NCBI GenBank assembly: GCA_040384325.1
Contig: JAZKJL010000006.1
Location: 372,001-436,000 of the forward strand
Direction: 5' to 3'
Origin: JACMLX01 sp040384325
GTDB lineage: Bacteria; Gemmatimonadota; Gemmatimonadetes; Gemmatimonadales; Gemmatimonadaceae
DNA: 64,000 nucleotides
A program made the translations under genes and the position numbers. The notes beneath the pieces were generated by a model. The model did no database searches. It was not told the DNA's origin and saw only the letters and a list, made by a program, of their open reading frames with translations. Each line of letters starts with the position of its first letter. Positions within the stretch are counted from its first letter, which is position 1. Positions 8,383 to 17,129 of the stretch are shown piece by piece.

Positions 8383-9230
8383 GCCTGAATGAACGGTGCG
8401 AGGAGCGCTGCGATGATGGCATCGTAGACGAGGATGGCAACCGACGTGATGACGACGGCCTTTGCCGTGGAGCGGCCGACGCCTTCGGCGCCGGACCCGC
8501 TGACGTACCCTTCATATGTGCACACCAGCGCAATCGCCGCGCCGAAGCCGATCGACTTGATGATGCTGTACCACACCTGGAACGGAATGAAGGCCAGCTG
8601 CAGGCCCGCCTTGAAGTCCAGCGGCGTCACGTCGGTGGCCAGGATCAGGGTGATGAAGGCCGCGAAGATGGCCATGAAGTTGGCGATCGCGACCAGGATC
8701 GGCACCATGATCAGCGCCGCGATCAACCGCGGCACGGCGAGGAAGGCCACCGGATCGAACGCCAGTGTTTCCAGCGCGTCGATCTGCTCCGTGACCCGCA
8801 TCGTGCCGATCTCGGCCGTCATCTTCGCACCCACACGGCCCGCCAGCACCAGCGCCGTGAGCAGCGGCCCGAGCTCCAGCACGATCGACTGGCGCACGAT
8901 CAGGCCGATCACGCTCAGCTGCACGCCGGGAAAGAGCTGATATCGCGTCTGGAACGCCGAGACCGCTCCAAGGAAGCCGGCCACGATCACCACCAGCGGC
9001 AGCGAGTCCACGCCGATGCCGCGCATCTGCTTCACCAGTTCCGGCATCCAGGTGCGGAACTCGAAGAAGCCGCGCGCGATGTCACCCATGAACTGCCCGA
9101 AGCGCCCGGTGTGCGCCAACTGCTCCATCCCCATGCGCCCAACCGAGCGCAGGAGGCGAATCGGGAGCACATCGACGGCGACGATCTCCTCGCGCGTCGG
9201 GGCCGGAGTATGGGACGAGCCGCCCGTCAC
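8379..9230 (-). CDS. mlaE: MlaE-family ABC permease for phospholipid transport
   Basis: A 283-residue MlaE permease, the membrane subunit of the Mla/MCE transporter that maintains outer membrane lipid asymmetry. Family segments visible include LGPLLTALVLAGRVGAKMTAEIGTM with the conserved EIG, and EQIDALETLAFDPVAFLAVPR, the coupling helix to the ATPase. I chose the GTG at 9230, which overlaps the lptG stop (GTGA); a longer frame from 9290 would overlap lptG by 60 bases. Its stop overlaps the mlaD start. Confidence 0.92.
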   Translation of the reverse strand: MTGGSSHTPAPTREEIVAVDVLPIRLLRSVGRMGMEQLAHTGRFGQFMGDIARGFFEFRTWMPELVKQMRGIGVDSLPLVVIVAGFLGAVSAFQTRYQLFPGVQLSVIGLIVRQSIVLELGPLLTALVLAGRVGAKMTAEIGTMRVTEQIDALETLAFDPVAFLAVPRLIAALIMVPILVAIANFMAIFAAFITLILATDVTPLDFKAGLQLAFIPFQVWYSIIKSIGFGAAIALVCTYEGYVSGSGAEGVGRSTAKAVVITSVAILVYDAIIAALLAPFIQA

Positions 9231-10300
9231 GTGCGCACACGCCAGAGCAGCACTGCACCCACCATCCCGAAGATCAGGCTGGGTACCCACGCTGCGAGAT
9301 CAGGCGAGATGATCCCCTTGCCGCCGACACCGCGCATCAGATTCACGAGAACGAGGAAGACGACAGTCGTCAGGAGGCTGACGCCGATGCCCCACGCCGC
9401 CCCACCGCGCTGCGTACTGGTGGCGAGCGGGGCCGCAAACAGCAGGATGATCACACAGGTGACCGGAATCGCGAGCTTGAGCATCCGCTCCACCTTCAGC
9501 GGATTCACATCCGAGCCCGCGCGCTGCAATGCCCGAATGTAGCGCCCCAGCTCCACCCAGCCCATGTCGGCGGGTGCCTTGGTGGCCGCATTCAGTTCCA
9601 GCGGACGCTCGATGAAGGCCCGATCCAGCAGCGAATCGAAGGTGAAGACGATGTCCACGGTGGCGTTCGGCACCACATGCAAGTTGCCCTTCACCAGCAT
9701 CCAGTAGGCGTTCTTCCGGAAGTACGCCTGCTCGGCCAGCGTCAGCGTGGTGGGCAACGCGGGGCCGGTGCCCAGGCGCTCCACCTCGACGTTCTCGATC
9801 ATGTTCCGCGACGCGTGCAGCGCACCGACCTTGTAGGTGCGGTTTTCGGTGGTGCTGTAGACGAAGTTGTAGCGCTCACCGGTGTCCTTGAACTTCTGCT
9901 CCTGCAGCAGGTTCAGCTTCTTCTGGTTGAGTGGCGGGATGATCGTGTTGAGCGAGAAGCCGATCAGCATCGCGAACACGGCACCGAGCGTCAGCGGCCG
10001 GATGAATCGATGGAACGAGATGCCGCTCGCCTTCGCCGCCGTGATCTCGGAGTAGCGGGTGAAGGAGCTGACGGTGAACACCGTCGCGAACAGCACCGCC
10101 GCCGGCAGCACCTGGAACATCGTCTCCGGCACGCCATACAGGTAACTCACCGCGATGTCGCGCGCGGGAATCTGTCGCTGCAGGTAGGTGTCGAGCTTCT
10201 CGGTCAGGTCCACGATCACGATCATGACCGGAAAGCCGAACGCCGTGATGAGGAAGATCCGCAACCACTCCTTCAGGACATACCGGTCGAGTGCACGCAT
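9227..10300 (-). CDS. lptG: LPS export permease LptG
   Basis: A 357-residue LptF/LptG-family permease that, with LptB and LptF, extracts LPS from the inner membrane. It shows N-terminal helices (RYVLKEWLRIFLITAFGFPVMIVIV), the ITAAKASGISFHRFIRP coupling segment, a periplasmic beta-jellyroll of about residues 120-270, and two to three C-terminal helices. The gene starts three bases after the lptF stop and overlaps mlaE at its end, so all four genes are one transcript for outer membrane construction. LptF and LptG are distinguished here by order and length. Confidence 0.88.
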   Translation of the reverse strand: MRALDRYVLKEWLRIFLITAFGFPVMIVIVDLTEKLDTYLQRQIPARDIAVSYLYGVPETMFQVLPAAVLFATVFTVSSFTRYSEITAAKASGISFHRFIRPLTLGAVFAMLIGFSLNTIIPPLNQKKLNLLQEQKFKDTGERYNFVYSTTENRTYKVGALHASRNMIENVEVERLGTGPALPTTLTLAEQAYFRKNAYWMLVKGNLHVVPNATVDIVFTFDSLLDRAFIERPLELNAATKAPADMGWVELGRYIRALQRAGSDVNPLKVERMLKLAIPVTCVIILLFAAPLATSTQRGGAAWGIGVSLLTTVVFLVLVNLMRGVGGKGIISPDLAAWVPSLIFGMVGAVLLWRVRT

Positions 10301-10303
10301 GCG

Positions 10304-12085
10304 TCAGGCGTCGGTGGCGGGCATCGGCGCCGGGCGGCGTGCCGATGGCCGGAGCGACGCGAACCAGGCGCGGATCCGGTCCTTCACTTCATCCAGGTCA
10401 CCACCGCGTGCGGTGCTGCCTTCGCGACCCATGCGCGCATAGAGCAGCACACCGGCCACCGTGAATGCGCCGTTGGCCGCCCACATCGCCAGCCACGGCG
10501 GCAACACACCGTCATCGGCCATCGATTCACCGGCGATCAGGCACACGTAATACAGGGAGAACACGGCCAGGCTGGCGCCGATCACGAGGCCCACGCCACC
10601 GCGCGGAAAGCGCAGCGCGATCGGGGCGCCCAGCAACACGAACACGATGCAGGCCACCGCCAGCGAGAACTTCTTGTGGATCTCCACCTCGTACTGCGAC
10701 CAGGTGGAACGCGCGATCGCACTGCGCTGCACCGCCTGCTCGATCAGCGGCGCGATGCCGGTCGACGCCTGCGACGGTGACACCCTCGACACCGGCAGCA
10801 GCATCTGCGGCTCTGGCGTGATCGTCACCGGCGCCGACCTGGCCGATGGTGGGATGGGTCCCGATTGTGGTGTCGTCGCCGGCGTGGTGGAGGGCGCGGC
10901 GGCGGTCGTCGTCGGCTGCACACCCGCCTGCACGGTGGTCGACGCCTTGTCGTTCGGGTTCACCAGCGGCGCGATGGTCGGGCTGGCCGTGACGGTGTCA
11001 CTGGTGGCCTCACCTCGGCTGGCCTTGGTGCTGTCGTCACCGCCGAAGAATCCCGCCAGCACGGTGGTGGCAGCGCAGTAATAGCGACCGATGCCGGGTG
11101 ATGCGGTGCGCAGCGAATCCACCGGCCGCAGCGTGTCCACGATGCCGCGCGTCAGCGCCTTGATCGCCCGCGACTGCGCCTGCGCCGCGCTGCGACGCTC
11201 ACGGTACAAGTCACGCTCGGCACCATACACCTGCTTCTGCATCTCGCAGACGCCCATCTCGCGTTCCGACTTGTAGCTGTCGGCACTGTCGCGCGAGAAG
11301 CTGTTGGCGACACCGCGCACCGTGATGCGGTCGGTGTTGTAGGAGAGGCGAGTGAGCTGCGTCGGCGTGGCGGCGGGGATCTCGGTCATCGTGCCGTGGA
11401 AGAGCAGCAGGCTCAGGTCACCGGTGCCCTCGATCAGCGTGATGTCGCCGCTGTCGGCCACGATCGTGCGCCGCTTGCTGCCGTCGCCGAAGTCGTAGAT
11501 CACGACCTCGTGCAGCCGGTTGTTGGCCTTGTCGATCCGTCGGGCGCGGAGGAACAGCCGGCCGCCGACCACCTCGTTGATCACCTGCTCACGCAGCGCG
11601 AAGGTGGGCTTGGTGCGACCGATGTCGGTCTGCAGGATGCGCAGGCGATGGTTGGCGGCCGGTAGCACGAAGTCGTTGAACAGCACCATGCCGATCGCCA
11701 GCAGCGTGGCACCGGCCAGCACCGGCGCCATGATCCGTCCCATCGACACGCCGCTGGCCTTGAGCGCCGTGATCTCACTCTCCGACGCCAGCCGGCTGAA
11801 CGCGTACAGCACCGCGACGAGCACGGCCATGGGCAGCGTCATCGCGACGGTGAACGGAATGGCCAGCAGGAAGAATTCGGCGATCACCGACGTCGGCAGT
11901 CCCTTGCCCACCAGGTCGCCGAAGCGCTTGGCGATGAAGTTCAACAACAGCAGCGACGTCAGCGCCGTGAGCGCAAAGGCGAGCGGCCCGAGATGCTCCC
12001 GGAGGACGTAGCGGCTGAGGATCTTCACGAGGGATGGACGGGGAGGTGCGGCAGGTTCCTGCCGAGTCGTATATTCGACGGCCAC
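10304..12085 (-). CDS. lptF: LPS export permease LptF with large insertion
   Basis: A 593-residue LptF/LptG-family permease. The N-terminal half is standard: helix bundle, then ITALKASGVSMGRIMAPVL, then the periplasmic jellyroll to about residue 275. An extra stretch of roughly 190 residues follows (about 275-465): a charged helical segment, a cysteine-containing region, then a low-complexity Thr/Pro/Ala/Ser linker. The last three helices come after it. The usual family length is about 360-400. The frame starts with GTG at 12085; a GTG at 12028 is also possible. First gene of the lptF-lptG-mlaE-mlaD operon, divergent from the M28 peptidase gene. Confidence 0.88.
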   Translation of the reverse strand: MAVEYTTRQEPAAPPRPSLVKILSRYVLREHLGPLAFALTALTSLLLLNFIAKRFGDLVGKGLPTSVIAEFFLLAIPFTVAMTLPMAVLVAVLYAFSRLASESEITALKASGVSMGRIMAPVLAGATLLAIGMVLFNDFVLPAANHRLRILQTDIGRTKPTFALREQVINEVVGGRLFLRARRIDKANNRLHEVVIYDFGDGSKRRTIVADSGDITLIEGTGDLSLLLFHGTMTEIPAATPTQLTRLSYNTDRITVRGVANSFSRDSADSYKSEREMGVCEMQKQVYGAERDLYRERRSAAQAQSRAIKALTRGIVDTLRPVDSLRTASPGIGRYYCAATTVLAGFFGGDDSTKASRGEATSDTVTASPTIAPLVNPNDKASTTVQAGVQPTTTAAAPSTTPATTPQSGPIPPSARSAPVTITPEPQMLLPVSRVSPSQASTGIAPLIEQAVQRSAIARSTWSQYEVEIHKKFSLAVACIVFVLLGAPIALRFPRGGVGLVIGASLAVFSLYYVCLIAGESMADDGVLPPWLAMWAANGAFTVAGVLLYARMGREGSTARGGDLDEVKDRIRAWFASLRPSARRPAPMPATDA

Positions 12086-12185
12086 GACACGTGCTTCAAG
12101 CCTAATTGTGACACGGGTTTAAGTGTGTGGTTCCGCTCGAGGACCGATCCGGACCTCCGCGCCCTTCCGAGTGTTCTGGATCCTC

Positions 12186-13160
12186 ATGCCTCTGCCGCGC
12201 CTGCTCCCGTCGCTCGCCACCTTCCTGCTGGCGACACTCACCGCCTGTGGTGGCGAGGGCGGCTCCAGTTCGGCCGGCCCCGGCGCCGACAGCCTGGCCC
12301 TGCGCGCCGCCGCGGCCTTCGATGCGCCGGCGTCGATGCGCTACCTGAAGACGGCGCTGGCCTTCGGCACCCGCGTCCCCGGGTCCGCCGGTCACAAGGC
12401 GACGGGTGACTGGATCGTGGCCGAGATGAAGGCGCGCGGTGCCGAGGTCTCCGAGCAGACCTGGAACCACACCTCGGCGGCGGGCACGGTGCTGCCGATG
12501 CGGAACATCGTCGCCCGCTGGAATCCGACCGCCACCCGGCGCGTGCTCTACGTGACGCACTGGGACACGCGCCCCCGCGCCGATGCCGAGAGTGTGCCGG
12601 AGGCCGATCGGGCCACGCCGATCGTTGGCGCGAACGATGGCACCAGCGGCGTCGCGCTCTTCCTGGCGATCGCGGACGCGCTGAAGGCCAAGCCGACCTC
12701 GGTGGGCGTGGACCTGGTGTTCGTGGACGGCGAGGACTACGGCGAGTTCCAGCCCAAGGAGGTGGACGTCTTCATCGGGTCCACCTATTTCGCCAACCAC
12801 CTGCCGGCGCCCGGCTACAAGCCCGAGTTCGCGGTGGTCTGGGACATGATCGGTGATCGCAGCCTGCAGATCTTCCAGGAGCAGTATTCCCTCGACGTGG
12901 CCCCGGAAGTGGTGGCGCGGGTCTGGAGCACCGCCGAGGACCTCGGTTACGCCAACGCGTTCATCCAGAAGCCGAAGTATCCCATCCGCGACGACCATGT
13001 CGCGCTGCAGGCGGTGGGGATCAAGGCGATCGACGTGATCGACATCGACTACCCGTACCACCACACCCTGGACGACACCGAGGACAAGGTGAGCGTCGAG
13101 AGCATGCAGGTGGTGGGGACGGTGGCGATGGCGCTGATCCGGAACCTGGAAGGGAAGTAG
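12186..13160 (+). CDS. M28-family metallopeptidase / glutaminyl cyclase-like lipoprotein
   Basis: A 324-residue protein with a lipoprotein signal ending in Leu-Thr-Ala-Cys. It has the M28 zinc framework: THWDTRP with His125, GANDGTSG with Asp151, VDGEDYGE with Glu183 and Asp184, and a late HHTLDD. The VDGED and HHTLDD arrangement resembles the glutaminyl-peptide cyclotransferase branch of M28 as much as aminopeptidases, so activity could be N-terminal pyroglutamate formation or peptide trimming outside the inner membrane. I chose the ATG at 12186, just before the signal peptide, over an upstream in-frame start. Confidence 0.85.
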   Translation: MPLPRLLPSLATFLLATLTACGGEGGSSSAGPGADSLALRAAAAFDAPASMRYLKTALAFGTRVPGSAGHKATGDWIVAEMKARGAEVSEQTWNHTSAAGTVLPMRNIVARWNPTATRRVLYVTHWDTRPRADAESVPEADRATPIVGANDGTSGVALFLAIADALKAKPTSVGVDLVFVDGEDYGEFQPKEVDVFIGSTYFANHLPAPGYKPEFAVVWDMIGDRSLQIFQEQYSLDVAPEVVARVWSTAEDLGYANAFIQKPKYPIRDDHVALQAVGIKAIDVIDIDYPYHHTLDDTEDKVSVESMQVVGTVAMALIRNLEGK

Positions 13161-13167
13161 CCGCTCC

Positions 13168-13189
13168 GTCGGCGCGTTTGTGCGCCGAC
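13168..13189 (+). terminator. Hairpin downstream of the M28 peptidase gene
   Basis: A perfect 8-bp stem GTCGGCGC/GCGCCGAC with a 6-base loop begins 7 bases after the stop codon. There is no T-run, so it may be a weak terminator or an mRNA end-stabilising hairpin. Confidence 0.45.
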
Positions 13190-13259
13190 GTGCGTGATTC
13201 CGGTGGGCGCTGAGCGAGGACTCGCCCCACCATGCCCCGGTGCACGCACCGGAGCCCCG

Positions 13260-13811
13260 ATGTCGTTGACCGCTGGAGAACGCCGAGCCCTGGTCTGGCT
13301 GCTGGCGGTCACCGTGGTGGCCGCCGGTGTCAGGCTCACGCGAAACTGGCGCCATGCTGGCGACTCACTGCCGGGTGCGGACGAGGCGCTCAAGGCGCAG
13401 TTGCTGGCCGTGGATTCGGCGCAACGGGCGGGTCGAGGCGAGCGCGGCGGCAAGTCCGGAGGGCGAACGCGTGTCGGGCAGGGCCGCCAGTCGTCTGCAG
13501 TTGCTCGCGGTAGGAGGGCGTCTCCGGCGCCGTCCGGCGACATGGCGGACCCGGCTGTGGAGATCACCGAGCATCGACCGAGACTGGTCATCGTGGACGT
13601 GGATGTCGCCGATTCCGCCGCTTTGGAGCGGTTGCCGCGGATCGGTCCGGCGCTGGCGGCGCGGATCGTGGCCGACCGGCAGGCGCACGGTCCGTTCGGC
13701 TCGCTGGAGGGGCTGGAACGGGTGCGCGGCATCGGATCCAGGCTCGCGCACGCGCTCGCTTCGCACGTGACGTTCTCAGGCATTCGGCGTCCCTCAGCGG
13801 TACAGCGCTGA
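13260..13811 (+). CDS. ComEA-like helix-hairpin-helix protein
   Basis: A 183-residue protein with one N-terminal membrane helix (about residues 10-27), a basic low-complexity linker, and a C-terminal helix-hairpin-helix pair (LERLPRIGPALAARIVADRQ, then GLERVRGIGSRLAHALA) of the ComEA type. ComEA-like proteins bind DNA in the periplasm during uptake through type IV pili. The gene sits just upstream of pilB-pilT-pilC, which supports a role in natural transformation. I chose the ATG at 13260, which places the helix at the N-terminus. Confidence 0.8.
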   Translation: MSLTAGERRALVWLLAVTVVAAGVRLTRNWRHAGDSLPGADEALKAQLLAVDSAQRAGRGERGGKSGGRTRVGQGRQSSAVARGRRASPAPSGDMADPAVEITEHRPRLVIVDVDVADSAALERLPRIGPALAARIVADRQAHGPFGSLEGLERVRGIGSRLAHALASHVTFSGIRRPSAVQR

Positions 13812-13864
13812 TCGGGCTCCACCCCGCTCGGTACGCGCTGCGCCCCCTCCTGACCCACCCATTC

Positions 13865-15778
13865 ATGTCAGACGTCCGCACCACAACCGAGTCGCGGCCC
13901 TCGCAATCCGCGTCCATCGGCGGTCGCCCTCGAGGCAACAGTCCGCCGGCGCCGACGGCCGCAGGTCCAGGTGCGAGCCTGCTGCAGCATGTGATGCGCG
14001 AACAGTTGCTGACGCCGGAACAGGTGAAGGCCGCGAAGGCCGAGCTGACGGCGGCGGGTGGTGCCGGGTCGGTGTTGCTCTACGCCATCCGGGCCGGCGC
14101 GCTGAACGAGGTGGCGCTGCTCAAGTCGTTGTCGAAGGCGCACAGCATGCCGGCGGTGGACCTGATGAAGGTCGAGCCCGACGAGAAGGTGCTGCGCGTC
14201 GTCGCCGCCGACATGGCGCACAAGTATCGCGTGCTGCCGCTCCGCCGCGAGGGCCAGAAACTGACGGTGGCGATCACCGATCCGTGGAATCACGAGGCCA
14301 CCGACAGCATCCGCTTCGCCACCCGGTACGAGATCTTCCCGGTGCTGGCGGGCGAGGTGTCGATGCAGACGCAGCTCGACCGCTATTACCCGCAGGTGAA
14401 GGCGAGCACCGAGGACACCGTGAACTCGATGCTGGCCGACATCACCTCGGAGATGTCGGACGTCGAGGTGCTGGAAGCGGAGATCGAGGACAATGCATCG
14501 CTGGGCGCCGACGAGGCGCCGGTGGTGCGCCTCATCAACGCGATCCTGATCGAGGCCGTGCAGCGCGGGGCGTCGGACATCCATTTCGAGTGCTTCGAGC
14601 ACGAGCTGCGGGTGCGTTATCGCGTGGACGGCGCACTGCAGGAAGTGATGAAGCCGCCGGTGCGGCTGCGTGCCTCGCTGGTCAGCCGCTTCAAGATCAT
14701 GTCGCAGCTGAACATCGCCGAGCGCCGCGTGCCGCAGGACGGGCGCATCAAGCTGAAGTTCAACGGCAAGGTGATCGACTTCCGCGTTAGCACGTTGCCG
14801 ACGCTGTTCGGCGAGAAGATCGTGCTGCGAATCCTCGACCAGGGCAACCTGACGCTGGACCTCGAGAAGTTCGGCATCGAGCCGCAGGCCGAGCATGACC
14901 TGATGGAAGCGGTGCAGAATCCGTACGGGATGGTGCTGGTCACCGGGCCCACCGGCTCGGGCAAGACCACCACGCTCTATTCGTGCCTGTCCAAGATCAA
15001 CACCGGCGACACGAACATCATGACGGCCGAGGATCCGGTCGAGTACAACCTGTTCGGCATCAACCAGGTGCTGGTGCGGAACGAGATCGGCATGACCTTC
15101 GCCGCCGCGCTGAAGGCGTTCCTGCGACAGGACCCGAACGTGATCATGGTGGGTGAGATCCGCGACCTCGAGACGGGCTCGATCGCGATCAAGGCCGCGC
15201 TCACGGGACACATGGTGCTCAGCACCCTGCACACCAACAGCGCGCCGGAGACCATCACGCGCCTGATGGACATGGGGCTCGAGCCGTTCAACGTGTCGAG
15301 CGCGCTGAACCTGATCCTGGCGCAGCGCCTGGTGCGGCGCATCTGCAAGAGCTGTCGCGAGAAATACGAGCCGAGTGACCTCGAGTTCGCCGGGGCGAAG
15401 GTGAAGGCCACCACCACGCTGAAGGAGCTGCGCTTCAAGCAGCCCGCGCTGGACGGTGCCAAGCGTGGCGCGATGCCCGATGCATTGCCGTTCCTCGCGG
15501 ACCTGAGCAACGAGACGCCGGTCGGCAAGCTGCCGTTCTTCCGCGGCAAGGGCTGCGACGCCTGCAACGGCACCGGCTACAAGGGTCGTCAGGGCCTGTA
15601 CGAGGTGATGAACATGACGCCCGCCATCCGCAAGCTGATCATCCAGAATGCGGGCGCGGCGGAGTTGAAGGACGCGGCGGTGGACGAGGGCATGCTCACG
15701 CTGCGCATGGACGGCTGGCTCAAGGTGCTGCGTGGCATCACGACGCTGGAGCAGGTCGTCCGCGAGACCGCGTCGTGA
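13865..15778 (+). CDS. pilB: Type IV pilus assembly ATPase PilB
   Basis: A 637-residue GspE/PilB-family ATPase that powers pilus extension. The N-terminal MshEN-type domain (about 45-200) is followed by the AAA domain with the Walker A motif GPTGSGKTTT (Lys367), Asp box, Walker B in GEIRDLETG and a His box in STLHTNSAPETITRL. Four cysteines (CKSC near 495 and CDAC near 560) form the zinc-binding site of the extension-type ATPases. It is the first gene of a pilB-pilT-pilC run, spacing 65 bp to pilT. Confidence 0.94.
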   Translation: MSDVRTTTESRPSQSASIGGRPRGNSPPAPTAAGPGASLLQHVMREQLLTPEQVKAAKAELTAAGGAGSVLLYAIRAGALNEVALLKSLSKAHSMPAVDLMKVEPDEKVLRVVAADMAHKYRVLPLRREGQKLTVAITDPWNHEATDSIRFATRYEIFPVLAGEVSMQTQLDRYYPQVKASTEDTVNSMLADITSEMSDVEVLEAEIEDNASLGADEAPVVRLINAILIEAVQRGASDIHFECFEHELRVRYRVDGALQEVMKPPVRLRASLVSRFKIMSQLNIAERRVPQDGRIKLKFNGKVIDFRVSTLPTLFGEKIVLRILDQGNLTLDLEKFGIEPQAEHDLMEAVQNPYGMVLVTGPTGSGKTTTLYSCLSKINTGDTNIMTAEDPVEYNLFGINQVLVRNEIGMTFAAALKAFLRQDPNVIMVGEIRDLETGSIAIKAALTGHMVLSTLHTNSAPETITRLMDMGLEPFNVSSALNLILAQRLVRRICKSCREKYEPSDLEFAGAKVKATTTLKELRFKQPALDGAKRGAMPDALPFLADLSNETPVGKLPFFRGKGCDACNGTGYKGRQGLYEVMNMTPAIRKLIIQNAGAAELKDAAVDEGMLTLRMDGWLKVLRGITTLEQVVRETAS

Positions 15779-15843
15779 CCCCGGCGCACTGCTGACCGTC
15801 CACTGACGACGGCACCTGTTTCCTGCTTTCCCTGACACCACCC

Positions 15844-17106
15844 ATGTCTCCGACTCTTCCCCCGCTGCCGCCGCGTCCGACGGCGTCACCGCAGGCCGCC
15901 ACCGGCCTGGCTGCGTCAGCCCCCGGCGCCGCCGGTGCGGGCGCGCCGCTGGCCTATCCGCGTCCCAACGGTGCGCCCGCCGGCACCTCGGCTCCGCCGC
16001 CGACCCACGCTGCGCCGCCGCCGCTCAACCTGCGCGCGCTGCTGGAGGAAGTGATCGATCGTGACGCCTCCGACCTGCACGTCACCGTCGGCGAACGGCC
16101 GATGCTGCGCATCGACGGCCATGTCATCCCGGCCCGCACGCCGCACATCCTGAGTGGCAAGGACACGCTGCAGCTGGCGTACAGCGTGCTCACCGAAGGC
16201 CAGAAGAAGCGCTTCGAGCTGGACGATGAGCTGGACTTCTCGTTCGGCATCGCATCGCTGGCGCGTTTCCGCGGCAACCTGTTCAAGCAGCGCGGCCAGG
16301 TGGCGATGGTGGTGCGCCGCATCCCGATGCTGATCCCGACCTGCGAGGAGCTGAAGCTGCCGCCGGCGCTGATCAAGTTCGCCGAGAGGCCGCGCGGGTT
16401 GGTGCTGGTGACCGGGCCGACCGGCTCCGGCAAGAGCACCACGCTGGCGTCGCTGATCGACAAGATCAACAAGGAGCGGCAGGCGCATATCCTGACCGTG
16501 GAAGACCCGATCGAGTTCGTGCACAAGCACCAGAAGTGCATCGTCAACCAGCGCGAGGTGGGCACCGACACCCGCAGCTTCGCCTCGGCGCTCAAGTACG
16601 CGCTGCGTGAGGATCCGGACGTGATTCTGGTGGGCGAAATGCGCGACCTCGAGACGATCAGTGCGGCGATCACGATCGCCGAAACCGGTCACCTGGCATT
16701 CGCCACGCTGCACACCAACAGTGCGGCCGAGGCGGTGAACCGCATCATCGACGTCTTCCCATCGCACCAGCAGAGCCAGGTGCGGGCGCAGCTCGCGTTC
16801 TCGCTGGAAGGGATCGTGACGCAGGTGCTGCTGCCGCGGCTGAACGGCAAGGGGCGCGCGATGGCGAGCGAGATCCTGGTGGTGACGCCGGCGATCCGGG
16901 CGCTGATCCGCGACGACAAGATCCACCAGGTCTACAGCATGATGCAGGCCGGCAAGAAGTTCGGCATGCAGACGCTCAACGACTCGCTGTACCAGCTGTA
17001 CATGAACCGCGAGGTGGCCGAGGAAGAGTGCCTGCGCGTGAGTGGTGACGCGGTGGAGTTCCTCCGCATGATCGGCAAGCCCATTCCCTCTGGCATGGCG
17101 TCGTGA
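15844..17106 (+). CDS. pilT: Type IV pilus retraction ATPase PilT
   Basis: A 420-residue PilT-type ATPase that drives pilus retraction and twitching. After a Pro/Ala-rich N-terminal extension of about 60 residues unlike typical PilT, it shows the PAS-like N-domain, Walker A GPTGSGKSTT (Lys197), the Asp box LTVEDPIEFVH, Walker B GEMRDLETI and the His box ATLHTNSAAEAVNRIIDVFP. The zinc cysteines of PilB are absent, as expected. It lies between pilB and pilC. Confidence 0.94.
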   Translation: MSPTLPPLPPRPTASPQAATGLAASAPGAAGAGAPLAYPRPNGAPAGTSAPPPTHAAPPPLNLRALLEEVIDRDASDLHVTVGERPMLRIDGHVIPARTPHILSGKDTLQLAYSVLTEGQKKRFELDDELDFSFGIASLARFRGNLFKQRGQVAMVVRRIPMLIPTCEELKLPPALIKFAERPRGLVLVTGPTGSGKSTTLASLIDKINKERQAHILTVEDPIEFVHKHQKCIVNQREVGTDTRSFASALKYALREDPDVILVGEMRDLETISAAITIAETGHLAFATLHTNSAAEAVNRIIDVFPSHQQSQVRAQLAFSLEGIVTQVLLPRLNGKGRAMASEILVVTPAIRALIRDDKIHQVYSMMQAGKKFGMQTLNDSLYQLYMNREVAEEECLRVSGDAVEFLRMIGKPIPSGMAS

Positions 17107-17129
17107 TCGACGTGATGGAGACCTGATTC

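Noticed and set aside
8379..9290. A longer mlaE start at 9290
   Set aside because: It would overlap lptG by 60 bases; the GTG at 9230 gives the usual GTGA overlap and family length.
13868..15889. A 673-codon minus-strand frame
   Set aside because: Antisense to pilB, whose own motifs are complete; the minus frame shows only low-complexity His/Arg/Leu sequence.
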